Shown here in pieces: positions 9,466-19,713 of a stretch of 37,522 nucleotides of DNA; within the stretch, counting starts at the first letter, position 1, and the number at the start of each line of letters is the position of its first letter. Made by a program: the position numbers and the translations under genes. This DNA is from Caulobacteraceae bacterium (lineage in GTDB: Bacteria; Pseudomonadota; Alphaproteobacteria; Caulobacterales; Caulobacteraceae), in the NCBI GenBank assembly GCA_004144935.1, contig SDZP01000001.1, positions 1 through 37,522 of the forward strand. The letters run 5' to 3'. The notes under the pieces are model-generated. The model did not search any database, was not told the DNA's origin, and was given only the letters and a program-made list of their open reading frames with translations.

Positions 9466-11687
9466 GCGGCAGGCTCGCCATAGACGACGCCGCGTCCGTC
9501 GGTGGCGACATAGACCCGGCCGAAGACGCGGGGATCGCCGGCGATGGCCCTGAACCTGCGGCCCCACTGGTGGGCGTCATCGTTGACCTGCCGCCAGCTT
9601 CGGCCGCGGTCGTCAGAGCGGAAGACGCCGCGCGTTTCGCCCCGCCGGCCGATGGCGAACAGGGCCGGATAACCCGCCCCGGACGGCGCCTTGCCGAAGT
9701 CCATCAACTCGATCTCCAGGCCGCCGTCGACCCGTTCGAAGGCCTGGCCGCCGTCGACGGTGTGATACAGCCCCTCGGCCGAGACGTACCACAGGTCCCC
9801 CTCGCGCCCCGGCGTCGCCTTCAGGGGAAAGGCCTTCTCCCGCCAGGTCGGCCGGTCGGCGGCAAGGCCCGGGGGAAGGCCCCGGCTGGGCACGGGGGAA
9901 AAGGTGCGGGCCCCGTCGATGCTGACCCGCCAGCTGCCCGTCTGGAAATCGAGGGCGTAGAACAGCAGCGGATCCCTGCGGTCGGCCACCGGCCTGGCCC
10001 CGGCCGGCAGGCCCTGGCTCGGCTTCCAGCCGCGTCCCCGGTCGTCGGAGTACATTACCTGCGGCGTGCAGAGCACGAAGGTGGCGCCGTCGGCCGACAC
10101 CAGGATCGGGGCGTCGCGGTACAGGTCCATGCGCCGGTCGTCCGGCGACAGCGCCGGGCCGGCGGGCCTTGGCCGGCCGAGCGATGTCCAGTGGCGGCCG
10201 AAATCCTCCGACCAGGCCAGGGTGGCCCCGTCATGCCCTTCCGAGCCGACGCCCTCGTGCGGCGTGCCGCTGCGCACCACGATGTTCGGCTTCATCCCCG
10301 CGTAGTCGATCTGGTTGGTGTTGGCGAACACCGGGGTGGTGAACTGCAGCTTCGGCGAAACCGTCAGGTCCTCATGGGCGAAGCCGGAGATATCGCCAAA
10401 GCCGGTCAGCAGCGACGGGCCATCCGGCAGGCTGACCAGGGTGATCACCGCGGTCTGCTCGATGCCCTCCGTCCAGGGCGTCCAGTCGGTGGGCCGCCCA
10501 TGGTCGGCGTCCGACAGGTTGCCGGTCGCATAGACCGTCGCGCCGGTCGCATAGACGGCGTGGTCGGCGTCGAACGGGTCGATGGCCAGGGCCGCCATCC
10601 ACCAGCCGAAATCGGGCTTCGGATTTCCCCAGTAGAGGAAGGGCGTGGCGCTGACGTCGTGCCGCGCCGTCTCGCGCAGGCTGGTCCAGGTCTTGCCGTC
10701 GTCGGTGGTCCGCCAGAGGGTGTCGCCGGGCCGCCAGCAGTTGAGGGTCGAGACCAGCACCGTTCCCGGCCGCACAGGATCGACCGCCACCCCCATGAAG
10801 CCGCCGGAGGGCCGGGGCGGGGTGATGTCGCGAAAATCCTCCCCCGCCAGACGCCAGACCGCCCCGTCGGTGACGCCGTTGGGGCCGATGCCGAGGGTGT
10901 AGGTGACATAGAGGACCCCGCGTCCATCGACCGCCGCCTTGGCCGCCGAGAAGCGTGGGTCGGGCCCTCCGGCCACCGGCTTCCAGGTCCCGCCGCCATC
11001 GCCAGAGCGATAGAGGTGGTGGGGTCCGGCGTCGGCGACTCCGACGAAGATCGCCTCCTTGCCGAAGACGACGAAACTCAGGCCCCCGTTGGTCTGCCCC
11101 TCGGCCGGGGCGCCGCGTCCGGGCAGGGGAAAGCCGGCGACCTTCTTCCAGGTTTCGCCCCGGTCGGCGCTGCGCTGCAGGCCATCGTGCCGCGAGGCGA
11201 AATAGAGGACGCGAGTGTCAGCCGGGTCGATGGCCAGGCGCTCGCCCAGCCCCCGGCCGTCCTCGTTGCCGCCCATGGCGAAGGGGACGGGGATGGTCTT
11301 CCAGGTCGCGCCGCGATCGGTCGAGCGCAGGATAGCCGCCCCGCCGCGCCGGTGCATGCCGACGGCGGCATAGACCACCTCCGGATCGCGCGGATCGGGG
11401 GCGATGCTCTCGACCCCGTAGTAGCTGGAGACCGGCTCGCCGTCCTGCAGCGGCAGCCAGCGGCCGGCGCCGGCGTCCCAGCGGTAGGCGCCGCCCATGT
11501 CCGAGCGCAGATAGGCCAGGCCCTTCTCGGCCGGACTGAAGACGATACCGGGAATGAAGCCGCCGCCGCCGACCTTGACGTCCCGCCAGCGATAGGCGGC
11601 CGGCGCCTGGGCCGCGGCGCCTTGGGGGATCATGGCGGCGGCCAGCGGTAGGGCGGCAAGGCCCCGGCGGGTCAGGCTCGGATTCAC
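9462..11687 (-). CDS. GH74 endo-xyloglucanase
   Basis: Predicted 741-residue enzyme with twin seven-bladed propellers. The GTG at 11687 is chosen because a GGGAGGAG site lies seven bases upstream; fifteen further codons are open but unsupported. The leader SLTRRGLAALPLAAAMIPQ, ending near AAAQA, has a twin-arginine look. At least six Asp-box repeats are visible, including RSTDRGATW, RSADRGETW, RSGDGGGTW, RTTDDGKTW, YSDDRGRGW and RSDDRGRSW. Catalytic Asp candidates of the family are Asp63 in RSDMGGAYRWD and Asp432 in GFGDISGF. GH74 enzymes cut the beta-1,4-glucan backbone of xyloglucan. It is first in a two-gene minus-strand operon with the fucosidase, behind a candidate operator. Exo-acting members also exist in GH74. 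Confidence 0.9.
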   Translation of the reverse strand: MNPSLTRRGLAALPLAAAMIPQGAAAQAPAAYRWRDVKVGGGGFIPGIVFSPAEKGLAYLRSDMGGAYRWDAGAGRWLPLQDGEPVSSYYGVESIAPDPRDPEVVYAAVGMHRRGGAAILRSTDRGATWKTIPVPFAMGGNEDGRGLGERLAIDPADTRVLYFASRHDGLQRSADRGETWKKVAGFPLPGRGAPAEGQTNGGLSFVVFGKEAIFVGVADAGPHHLYRSGDGGGTWKPVAGGPDPRFSAAKAAVDGRGVLYVTYTLGIGPNGVTDGAVWRLAGEDFRDITPPRPSGGFMGVAVDPVRPGTVLVSTLNCWRPGDTLWRTTDDGKTWTSLRETARHDVSATPFLYWGNPKPDFGWWMAALAIDPFDADHAVYATGATVYATGNLSDADHGRPTDWTPWTEGIEQTAVITLVSLPDGPSLLTGFGDISGFAHEDLTVSPKLQFTTPVFANTNQIDYAGMKPNIVVRSGTPHEGVGSEGHDGATLAWSEDFGRHWTSLGRPRPAGPALSPDDRRMDLYRDAPILVSADGATFVLCTPQVMYSDDRGRGWKPSQGLPAGARPVADRRDPLLFYALDFQTGSWRVSIDGARTFSPVPSRGLPPGLAADRPTWREKAFPLKATPGREGDLWYVSAEGLYHTVDGGQAFERVDGGLEIELMDFGKAPSGAGYPALFAIGRRGETRGVFRSDDRGRSWRQVNDDAHQWGRRFRAIAGDPRVFGRVYVATDGRGVVYGEPAA

Positions 11688-11738
11688 CTTCAGTCTCCTC
11701 CCGACGCGAGGCGGTTGACCGCCCTTCTGCATCCCGCT

Positions 11739-11768
11739 CGCATAAAAATGTTAGCGCTACCAATTCAA
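11739..11768 (-). promoter_or_regulatory. Candidate GH74 promoter overlapping a LacI-type operator
   Basis: Read on the minus strand there is TTGAAT (11768-11763) as a -35 element, an 18-base spacer and TATGCG (11744-11739) as a -10 element, upstream of the GH74 start at 11687. The spacer contains the near-palindrome TGGTAGCGCTAACA. A repressor bound there would block RNA polymerase directly. The -10 match is moderate. Confidence 0.5.
11749..11762. promoter_or_regulatory. AGCGCT-centred near-palindromic operator
   Basis: On the plus strand the sequence is TGTTAGCGCTACCA, two seven-base half-sites differing at one position. This form is typical of operators for LacI-family sugar regulators, including those of xylose genes in Caulobacter (from memory). 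It lies between the divergent GH74 and GH3 genes. The rest of 11688-11919 holds TTGACA at 11770-11775, a possible -35 for the GH3 gene, but I see no convincing -10 behind it. The regulator gene is not in the window. Confidence 0.6.
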
Positions 11769-11919
11769 GTTGACACGTTTGCCATGGGTGGATCAAGTAC
11801 GCACAGGTAAAACGAGGGCGGGTCATTCGAACCGGCTCCGGGAGCGGACGTACAGGCTTTTTCGGACCCGCTTCCGGCGTGGCGCTTCCCTGGCGCCTGC
11901 CCCTAGCTGTGGTCGTCCC

Positions 11920-14460
<2,541 letters not shown>

Positions 14461-14507
14461 CGGCGGCGCGGAATCCCTTTGCGCGGCGCCGGTGGGTCAA
14501 CTCGCCC

Positions 14508-14537
14508 TTGTGATCCGGGGCGACGGGGCGGTATGGC
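14508..14537 (+). promoter_or_regulatory. Candidate gltX promoter
   Basis: TTGTGA (14508-14513) and TATGGC (14532-14537) are separated by 18 bases and end 24 bases before the gltX ATG. The match to sigma-70-like consensus is moderate, and the assignment rests mainly on position. Confidence 0.35.
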
Positions 14538-14561
14538 CTAGCGCAATCTGGAGACCAGTCG

Positions 14562-16079
14562 ATGACCGTTAGAACGCGCGTGGCGCCGTCGCCCACCGGC
14601 GACCCCCACGTCGGCACCGCCTATGTGGCGCTGATGAACTACCTGTTCGCCAAGCGTCATGGCGGCCAGTTCCTGCTGCGCATCGAGGACACCGACCGGG
14701 CGCGCAGCACCCCGGAGTCCGAGGCGATGATTCTCGGCTCCCTGCGCTGGCTGGGCCTCACCTGGGACGAGGGCCCCGACGTCGGCGGCCCGCACGGCCC
14801 CTACCGCCAGAGCGAGCGCAGCGACATCTACCGTGAGCATGCCGACCGGCTGCTGGCCGACGGGCACGCCTTCCGCTGCTTCTGCCAGCCGGCGCGGCTC
14901 GACGCCCTGCGCCAGAGCCAGCGGGCGGCAGGCCAGCCGACCCATTACGACGGCCTGTGCGCGGGTCTCGATCCCGCCGATGTCGCCAAACGCGTGGCGG
15001 CCGGCGAGCCGCATGTGGTGCGGATGAAGATCCCGGCCGAAGGCGTCTGCCGGTTCGAGGACATGGCCCGCGGGACCATCGAGATCGCCTGGAACACCGT
15101 CGACATGCAGATTCTGCTGAAGTCGGACGGCATGCCGACCTATCATCTGGCCAATGTGGTCGACGATCACCTGATGGAGATCACCCACGTCATGCGCGGC
15201 GAGGAATGGATCTCCTCGGCCCCCAAGCACCAGCTGCTCTACCAGTATTTCGGCTGGGAGATGCCCAAGCTGTTCCATCTGCCGCTGCTGCGCAATCCCG
15301 ACCGCAGCAAGCTGTCCAAGCGCAAGAACCCGACCAGCATCCTCTACTACGAGCGGATGGGGTATCTGCCGCAGGCCCTGACCAACTACCTTGGCCTGTC
15401 GGCGGTCTCGCACGCCGAGGGCGAGGAGTTGCTGGAGACCGAGGCGCTGATCCGCGAGTTCGACGTCGCCAACATAACCCTTGGCGGTCCGATCTTCGAC
15501 GTCACCAAGCTGGACTGGCTGAATGGCCGCTACCTGCGCGAGGTGCTGTCGCCGGAGGCCTTCAAGCAGGCGGTCGTCGACTGGGCCGTCAACCCGGTCT
15601 ACCTCGACAAGGTGGCGGAGATGCTGAAGACGCGAATCTCGCGCCTGAGCGACATCGGCCTGAGCGCCGCCTTCCTGTTCGCCGGCCGCCTGGGCCTGAC
15701 GCCCGAGCAGCTGACCGACGGCAAGGTCCCGCAGGACGCCCTGGTCATGGGTTTCCACCTGGCCACGGTCGGCTTCGACAGCCTGCCGGTCTGGACCTCG
15801 GCCGAGGTCGAGCGGGTGCTGCGCGAGGTCTCAGGGGTGATGGAGGTGAAGTTCAAGGACTTCGTCCGCCACATGTTCATCGTCATCACCGGCAAGCCGC
15901 AGTCGCTGCCGCTGTTCCAGTCGATGGAGCTGCTCGGCCGCGACATCTGCCGTGAACGGTTGCGGGAGGCGATCGCCACGCTCGGCGGGGCGTCGGAGAA
16001 GCAGCGCAAGGACTGGACCGCCCGCTGGGACGCGGCGGCGCGCGAGCGGGCGCTGGAGGTCCAGGATCAGGCGGGATGA
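14562..16079 (+). CDS. gltX: Glutamyl-tRNA synthetase
   Basis: Predicted 505-residue class I aminoacyl-tRNA synthetase charging tRNA-Glu in the cytoplasm. ATG 14562 follows CTGGAGACC as ribosome site. The HIGH-type signature is PSPTGDPHVGTAY (His16), with FLLRIEDTDR following. The KMSKS-type loop is KLSKRK at about residues 250-255. A C-terminal helical anticodon-binding region follows. Alphaproteobacteria often have two GltX paralogues, and I cannot tell from this copy alone whether it is the discriminating or the Gln-misacylating form. It is a housekeeping gene separating the glycan locus from the signalling island. Its last 13 bases overlap the 3' end of the convergent kinase gene. Confidence 0.95.
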   Translation: MTVRTRVAPSPTGDPHVGTAYVALMNYLFAKRHGGQFLLRIEDTDRARSTPESEAMILGSLRWLGLTWDEGPDVGGPHGPYRQSERSDIYREHADRLLADGHAFRCFCQPARLDALRQSQRAAGQPTHYDGLCAGLDPADVAKRVAAGEPHVVRMKIPAEGVCRFEDMARGTIEIAWNTVDMQILLKSDGMPTYHLANVVDDHLMEITHVMRGEEWISSAPKHQLLYQYFGWEMPKLFHLPLLRNPDRSKLSKRKNPTSILYYERMGYLPQALTNYLGLSAVSHAEGEELLETEALIREFDVANITLGGPIFDVTKLDWLNGRYLREVLSPEAFKQAVVDWAVNPVYLDKVAEMLKTRISRLSDIGLSAAFLFAGRLGLTPEQLTDGKVPQDALVMGFHLATVGFDSLPVWTSAEVERVLREVSGVMEVKFKDFVRHMFIVITGKPQSLPLFQSMELLGRDICRERLREAIATLGGASEKQRKDWTARWDAAARERALEVQDQAG

Positions 16080-17347
16080 GCCGTCGCCGGCCGGTCGGCG
16101 TCTTCGGGTTTCTGCGCCTGCCCTGAAGGGCGGGTCGGAAACTGCAGGATGTTGTCCTGCCGCACTGGCAGGCCGACGGAGAAGTAGCCGGTCGGAACGC
16201 CCAGGATCCTGGAGATGTCGGCAAGCACGGGGCCGCTGACGGGCAGGGCGCCGCGTTCGAACTGCTGAACCAGATCCAACGTCACGCCGAGGCGATCGCC
16301 GAGCTCGGCCTGCGATATTTCCAGGGCCCTCCGGCGGCCGCGGATGCGGTCGCCGAGGTGGCGATCGACGAAATGGGGCCCGCTGCCGCGGCCTTCTTCC
16401 GACCCGGAGGCTGGCGCGAGCGCGGGGTAACCCTTCGGTTGCGAGAAAGCGGGGGCCGGCGCCGCCGGGGCGATCCGCTTCGGCGTGATGCGGACCGAAA
16501 AACAGGAGCCACCGCCAGGCCGGCTTGTCACCGCGATGGCGCCGTCCATCAACTGCACCAGTTCACGGCAGATCGACAGGCCAAGGCCCGTGCCGCCAAA
16601 CCGCCGGGTGGCGGTGGAATCGCCCTGGGTGAAGGGCTGGAACATTTCGGCGATCCGGCTTTCGGCCATGCCGATGCCGGTGTCCTCCACCTGCAGAACC
16701 AGCGCCTCGCCATCGATGGTCAAGCACACCGCGACGGCCCCCTCCAGTGTGAACTTCAGTCCGTTGGCGATCAGGTTCGACAACACCTGTCGCAGCCGCA
16801 GGGAATCGACCTGCCACAACCCGGCGGCGGCTTGGTCAATCCGGCAGGTCAGGGCGATGCGCCGCTGGGCGGCGCCGTCCTGGAAGGCGGCGCAGCAGTC
16901 TTCCACCATCTGACCGACGTCGGCGGGAGCCAGGACGAGGGGCAGCGTTCCAGCTTCCGCCCTGGAGATGTCGAGGACGGCGTCCAGAAGGCCGAGAAGG
17001 GTTTCGCCCGACTGCTGTATGACGGCCAGGCGTTCGCTCTGGACCGCGCTGAGTTCATCCCGTCGCATGACCTGGGCCATACCCAGAATGCCGTTCAGCG
17101 GGGTGCGGATTTCGTGGCTCATGTTGGCCAGAAACTGCGCCTTGCATCGATCAGCGGCCTCGGCGCGATCGCGCGCCTCGATCAGGGCGGCGTCGGTGTT
17201 TTCGTCGGCGACGTCGCCGGCCGTGTGGTCCCACAGGCAGCGTTCCTCGCGCAAAAGCCGGACGACGGCGGTCGCCACGGCCACGGCGAGGATGAGCACC
17301 ACAAATGCGAGCTGTGGAACGCCAGGCTGGTTCAGAAAGCTGGTCAC
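16067..17347 (-). CDS. Membrane histidine kinase fused to XRE-type HTH domain
   Basis: A continuous 426-residue frame with a GTG start and GGAG seven bases upstream. One membrane helix lies at about residues 11-30. A short coiled linker is followed by HisKA with phosphoacceptor His78 in NMSHEIRTPLNG. The HATPase domain shows an N box (LSNLIANGLKF, Asn191/195), G1 (EDTGIGM) and G2 (GGTGLGLS). After a proline-rich linker (about 292-322), residues 330-385 form an XRE/Cro-type HTH (RHLGDRIRGRRRALEISQ, LVQQFERGALPVSG) like small alphaproteobacterial repressors. There is no ATG, GTG or TTG in the linker, so a separate gene is unlikely. There is no receiver domain. Known hybrid kinases usually end in receiver or HPt domains, so direct DNA binding by a membrane-tethered kinase is the inferred novelty. 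Its ligand and targets are unknown. It is divergent from the first fixL. Confidence 0.85.
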   Translation of the reverse strand: MTSFLNQPGVPQLAFVVLILAVAVATAVVRLLREERCLWDHTAGDVADENTDAALIEARDRAEAADRCKAQFLANMSHEIRTPLNGILGMAQVMRRDELSAVQSERLAVIQQSGETLLGLLDAVLDISRAEAGTLPLVLAPADVGQMVEDCCAAFQDGAAQRRIALTCRIDQAAAGLWQVDSLRLRQVLSNLIANGLKFTLEGAVAVCLTIDGEALVLQVEDTGIGMAESRIAEMFQPFTQGDSTATRRFGGTGLGLSICRELVQLMDGAIAVTSRPGGGSCFSVRITPKRIAPAAPAPAFSQPKGYPALAPASGSEEGRGSGPHFVDRHLGDRIRGRRRALEISQAELGDRLGVTLDLVQQFERGALPVSGPVLADISRILGVPTGYFSVGLPVRQDNILQFPTRPSGQAQKPEDADRPATAHPA

Positions 17348-17470
17348 GGCGGACTCCGCGTCTTGACGGCCTTCTGGCCGATTGGGCGCGGATCCCGCGC
17401 TGGCTGGATCATGACCGCCGACGCCAAACTCAACCCTAATGGCCTTTTATGGATCAACACCTAGGGAAGA

Positions 17471-17530
17471 TTGCGTAGAGCCCGCGGGGTCAGCCCCCGG
17501 AGTGGGGCGGGACTACGTAAAACTGCGTAT
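17471..17530. promoter_or_regulatory. CGTA repeats upstream of first fixL, possible FixJ sites
   Basis: Three CGTA-containing elements occur: TTGCGTAG (17471-17478), CTACGTAA (17513-17520) and CTGCGTAT (17523-17530). The last two are exactly ten bases apart, one helical turn. Their reverse complements TTACGTAG and ATACGCAG are each one mismatch from the FixJ consensus MTAMGTAG as I remember it. They lie about 60-70 bases before the fixL ATG. This suggests autoregulation, or cross-regulation by a FixJ protein. The rest of 17348-17587 shows nothing else I can name. Confidence 0.35.
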
Positions 17531-17587
17531 CGTCTGTCACCTCAGACTGTGGCACGGAGGGGCGTACTCCTGTGAGGTGCTTAGGCG

Positions 17588-19057
17588 ATGTTGCAACTTC
17601 GGGGTTCGCCGGAGCCGGTTCAGCTCGGCTTTCCCGCCCGAGACCTGCTCATCGGCATCGTTGCGGCGGTGACCTGCCTGTTGCCGACCGTTCTGTTTCC
17701 CCGGGTGGTTCACTCGACCTACATGCTGGGCGGGGCGGCGGTGCTGTTCACCGCAGCGACGGCGAGGCCGGTCGGAATCATTGCCGCCGCGGTGACGGTC
17801 ATCGGGCTCGGCGTGCTGCTTGACCTGCGGGACGCGCTTGGTTCAGTCGAGCTCCTGACCCGGGCGGCCGTGTTCGCTGTCATGGGCGCGGCCATGTACG
17901 CCTGGGCGCGTTCCGTCCGCCAACTGCAACAGTCTTCGGCCGCGGTCATCGCCGAGCTGGCGAACAAGGAGGCGGTGCTCCGCTCCATCCTCGACACCGG
18001 GCCGGACGCCATGCTGGTGATCGACCGGTGGGGCGAGGTGCTGACTTTCGGCGCCTCGGCAGAACTGTTGTTCGGCTGGACGAGCGCGGATGTCGTCGGC
18101 CGGAATGTCAGCATGCTGATGCCCGGTCCCTACCGGGACGAGCATGACGGCTACATCGCCGGGTATCTGGAGAGCGGCGAGCGCAAGGTCATCGGCAAGA
18201 GCCGTGAAGTCACCGGCCTGCGAAAGGACGGCTCCCGATTCCCCATGGTCCTTCACGTCGGCGAGGTTCTGGTCGGTGAGGAGCGCCACTTCACCGGCTT
18301 CGTGCACGATCTCACGGCGTTGAACGACGCCCATCTGCGGACCGAGCAGCTGCGCAACCAGCTGACTCATGTCTGGCGGATGAATTCCCTGGGCGAGATC
18401 GCAGCTGTGCTGTCTCACGAGTTGAATCAGCCCCTTACGGCGATCTCGAACTACGTCCGCGGCGCCCGGACCATGGTCAACCGTCTTGAACTTCAGGACG
18501 AGGACCTTCTCGACGCCTTGGAAGAGGCCGGCGCCCAGGCGATCCGGGCGGGGGAAATCATCCGGCGCACCCGCAGCATGGTTTCGCCTCAAGAGCGAGA
18601 GCGGCAGAGGGTGAGCCTTTCCGCTCTGGTGCTGGAGATCGACCTTATGACGGGCCTGATCGCACGCGAGGCCGCGGTGACGCTGGAGTACAATCTGAGC
18701 CAGGGCGCCGATGATGTGTGTGTTGACCGCATCCAGATTCAGCAGGTCGTCGGCAACCTGGTCCGCAACGGTGTCGACGCGATGACCGGCCAGGACCGGC
18801 GAATTCTGGAGATCAGCACCAGCCGTCTGGAGGACGCCTGGGTCGTAAAGGTCAGCGACAGCGGGCCCGGCGTTCCGGCGGAAATGGTCGCGCAGCTGTT
18901 CGAGCCGCTGACCAGCACAAAGGAGCAGGGCATGGGTCTTGGCCTCTCCATTTCCCGCACGATCATCGATCACCACGGCGGCGCGATCTGGGTCGAAAGG
19001 TCACGCTTGGGTGGAGCCGCTTTTTGCTTTAGCCTGCCGGATCATAAGGTGGCGTAG
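17588..19057 (+). CDS. fixL: FixL-type oxygen-sensing histidine kinase (copy 1)
   Basis: Predicted 489-residue membrane kinase. ATG 17588 follows GTGAGGTG. Four hydrophobic segments (about 18-36, 46-58, 62-78, 91-106) form the membrane anchor. A PAS domain at about 125-245 has RNVSMLMPGPYRDEHDGYI, where His186 aligns with the haem-ligand His of FixL, and VIGKSREVTG, where Arg206 aligns with the distal Arg. The H box LSHELNQPL holds His277. N, G1 (SDSGPGVP) and G2 (GMGLGLSIS) boxes are intact. It should autophosphorylate when oxygen is low and pass phosphate to the FixJ encoded 24 bases downstream. Unlike the second copy, the distal pocket reads GKS where other FixL proteins have GIG or GLG. 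Confidence 0.88.
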   Translation: MLQLRGSPEPVQLGFPARDLLIGIVAAVTCLLPTVLFPRVVHSTYMLGGAAVLFTAATARPVGIIAAAVTVIGLGVLLDLRDALGSVELLTRAAVFAVMGAAMYAWARSVRQLQQSSAAVIAELANKEAVLRSILDTGPDAMLVIDRWGEVLTFGASAELLFGWTSADVVGRNVSMLMPGPYRDEHDGYIAGYLESGERKVIGKSREVTGLRKDGSRFPMVLHVGEVLVGEERHFTGFVHDLTALNDAHLRTEQLRNQLTHVWRMNSLGEIAAVLSHELNQPLTAISNYVRGARTMVNRLELQDEDLLDALEEAGAQAIRAGEIIRRTRSMVSPQERERQRVSLSALVLEIDLMTGLIAREAAVTLEYNLSQGADDVCVDRIQIQQVVGNLVRNGVDAMTGQDRRILEISTSRLEDAWVVKVSDSGPGVPAEMVAQLFEPLTSTKEQGMGLGLSISRTIIDHHGGAIWVERSRLGGAAFCFSLPDHKVA

Positions 19058-19081
19058 AAAGCCACTGGGGCGGCCCAGCAT

Positions 19082-19687
19082 TTGGATCATACGGTCTTCG
19101 TGGTTGATGATGACGAGGCGGCGAGAAAGTCACTGACTTTCCTGTTGCGGACCGAAGGCGTGCGTTCGCGCGCCTTTGAATCTGGTCCCGCCTTTATTGA
19201 GCAGCTCGTGCCTGGACAGCGCGGCTGCGTGGTCACCGATGTGCGGATGCCGGAGATGGACGGCATCACCCTGGTGCGCAAGCTGAAGGAGCGCGATTGC
19301 CGCATGCCGGTGATCGTCATCACCGGGCATGCGGATGTGCCCCTGGCGGTTCAGGCCATGAAGGCGGGCGTGGCCGACTTCATCGAAAAGCCGTTCGAAA
19401 GCGACACCATCCTGCATGCCGTGCGCCGTTGTCTCGAGGTTTCGCGCAGCTTGAGCGTCCAGGAATCCCACCGCCAGATCATCGAAAGCCGGATGGCCAG
19501 CCTGACCGAGCGAGAGCGCCAGGTGTTCGAGGCGGTCGCAGAGGGGCGTTCCAACAAGGAAATCGCCCTGTCGCTCAGCATCAGCCCCCGGACGGTCGAG
19601 ATCTACCGGGCCAATGTCATGGCCAAGATGCAGGCCGAGTCCCTGTCGGAACTCGTCAAGATGAGTTTGACGGCGAGGGCGGCGTAG
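19082..19687 (+). CDS. fixJ: FixJ-type response regulator (copy 1)
   Basis: Predicted 201-residue regulator, starting at TTG 19082; no ATG or GTG allows a full receiver domain. The receiver has VDDDEAARK and the phosphoacceptor Asp53 in VVTDVRMP, with ITGHAD and EKPF completing the active site. The LuxR/FixJ-type HTH covers about residues 138-195 (LTERERQVFEAVAEG, SPRTVEIYRANVMAKM). It should be activated by the preceding FixL and switch on fixK-type promoters. Its recognition helix is nearly the same as that of the second FixJ, so the two may share DNA sites. The next gene is convergent and ends 26 bases away. Confidence 0.9.
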   Translation: MDHTVFVVDDDEAARKSLTFLLRTEGVRSRAFESGPAFIEQLVPGQRGCVVTDVRMPEMDGITLVRKLKERDCRMPVIVITGHADVPLAVQAMKAGVADFIEKPFESDTILHAVRRCLEVSRSLSVQESHRQIIESRMASLTERERQVFEAVAEGRSNKEIALSLSISPRTVEIYRANVMAKMQAESLSELVKMSLTARAA

Positions 19688-19713
19688 CGGTCCTGCGGCC
19701 GTCTGATCGCTTC

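Noticed and set aside
11770..11919. 5' extension of the GH3 frame
   Set aside because: The added residues are not signal-like, and the extension would place the start codon on the candidate -35 element.
16193..16360. XRE domain as a separate small gene behind the kinase
   Set aside because: No ATG, GTG or TTG codon in frame within the linker, and the frame is continuous from the kinase.
17446..17459. Possible FixK box CTTTT-ATGG-ATCAA
   Set aside because: Only one half-site matches; the left half differs at three of five positions.
16358..17464. Plus-strand frame opposite the kinase-XRE gene
   Set aside because: Antisense shadow with no domain; the kinase motifs on the minus strand are clear.
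17439..17672. Small plus-strand frame before fixL copy 1
   Set aside because: It spans the CGTA sites and runs into fixL in another frame, with no ribosome site and no domain.
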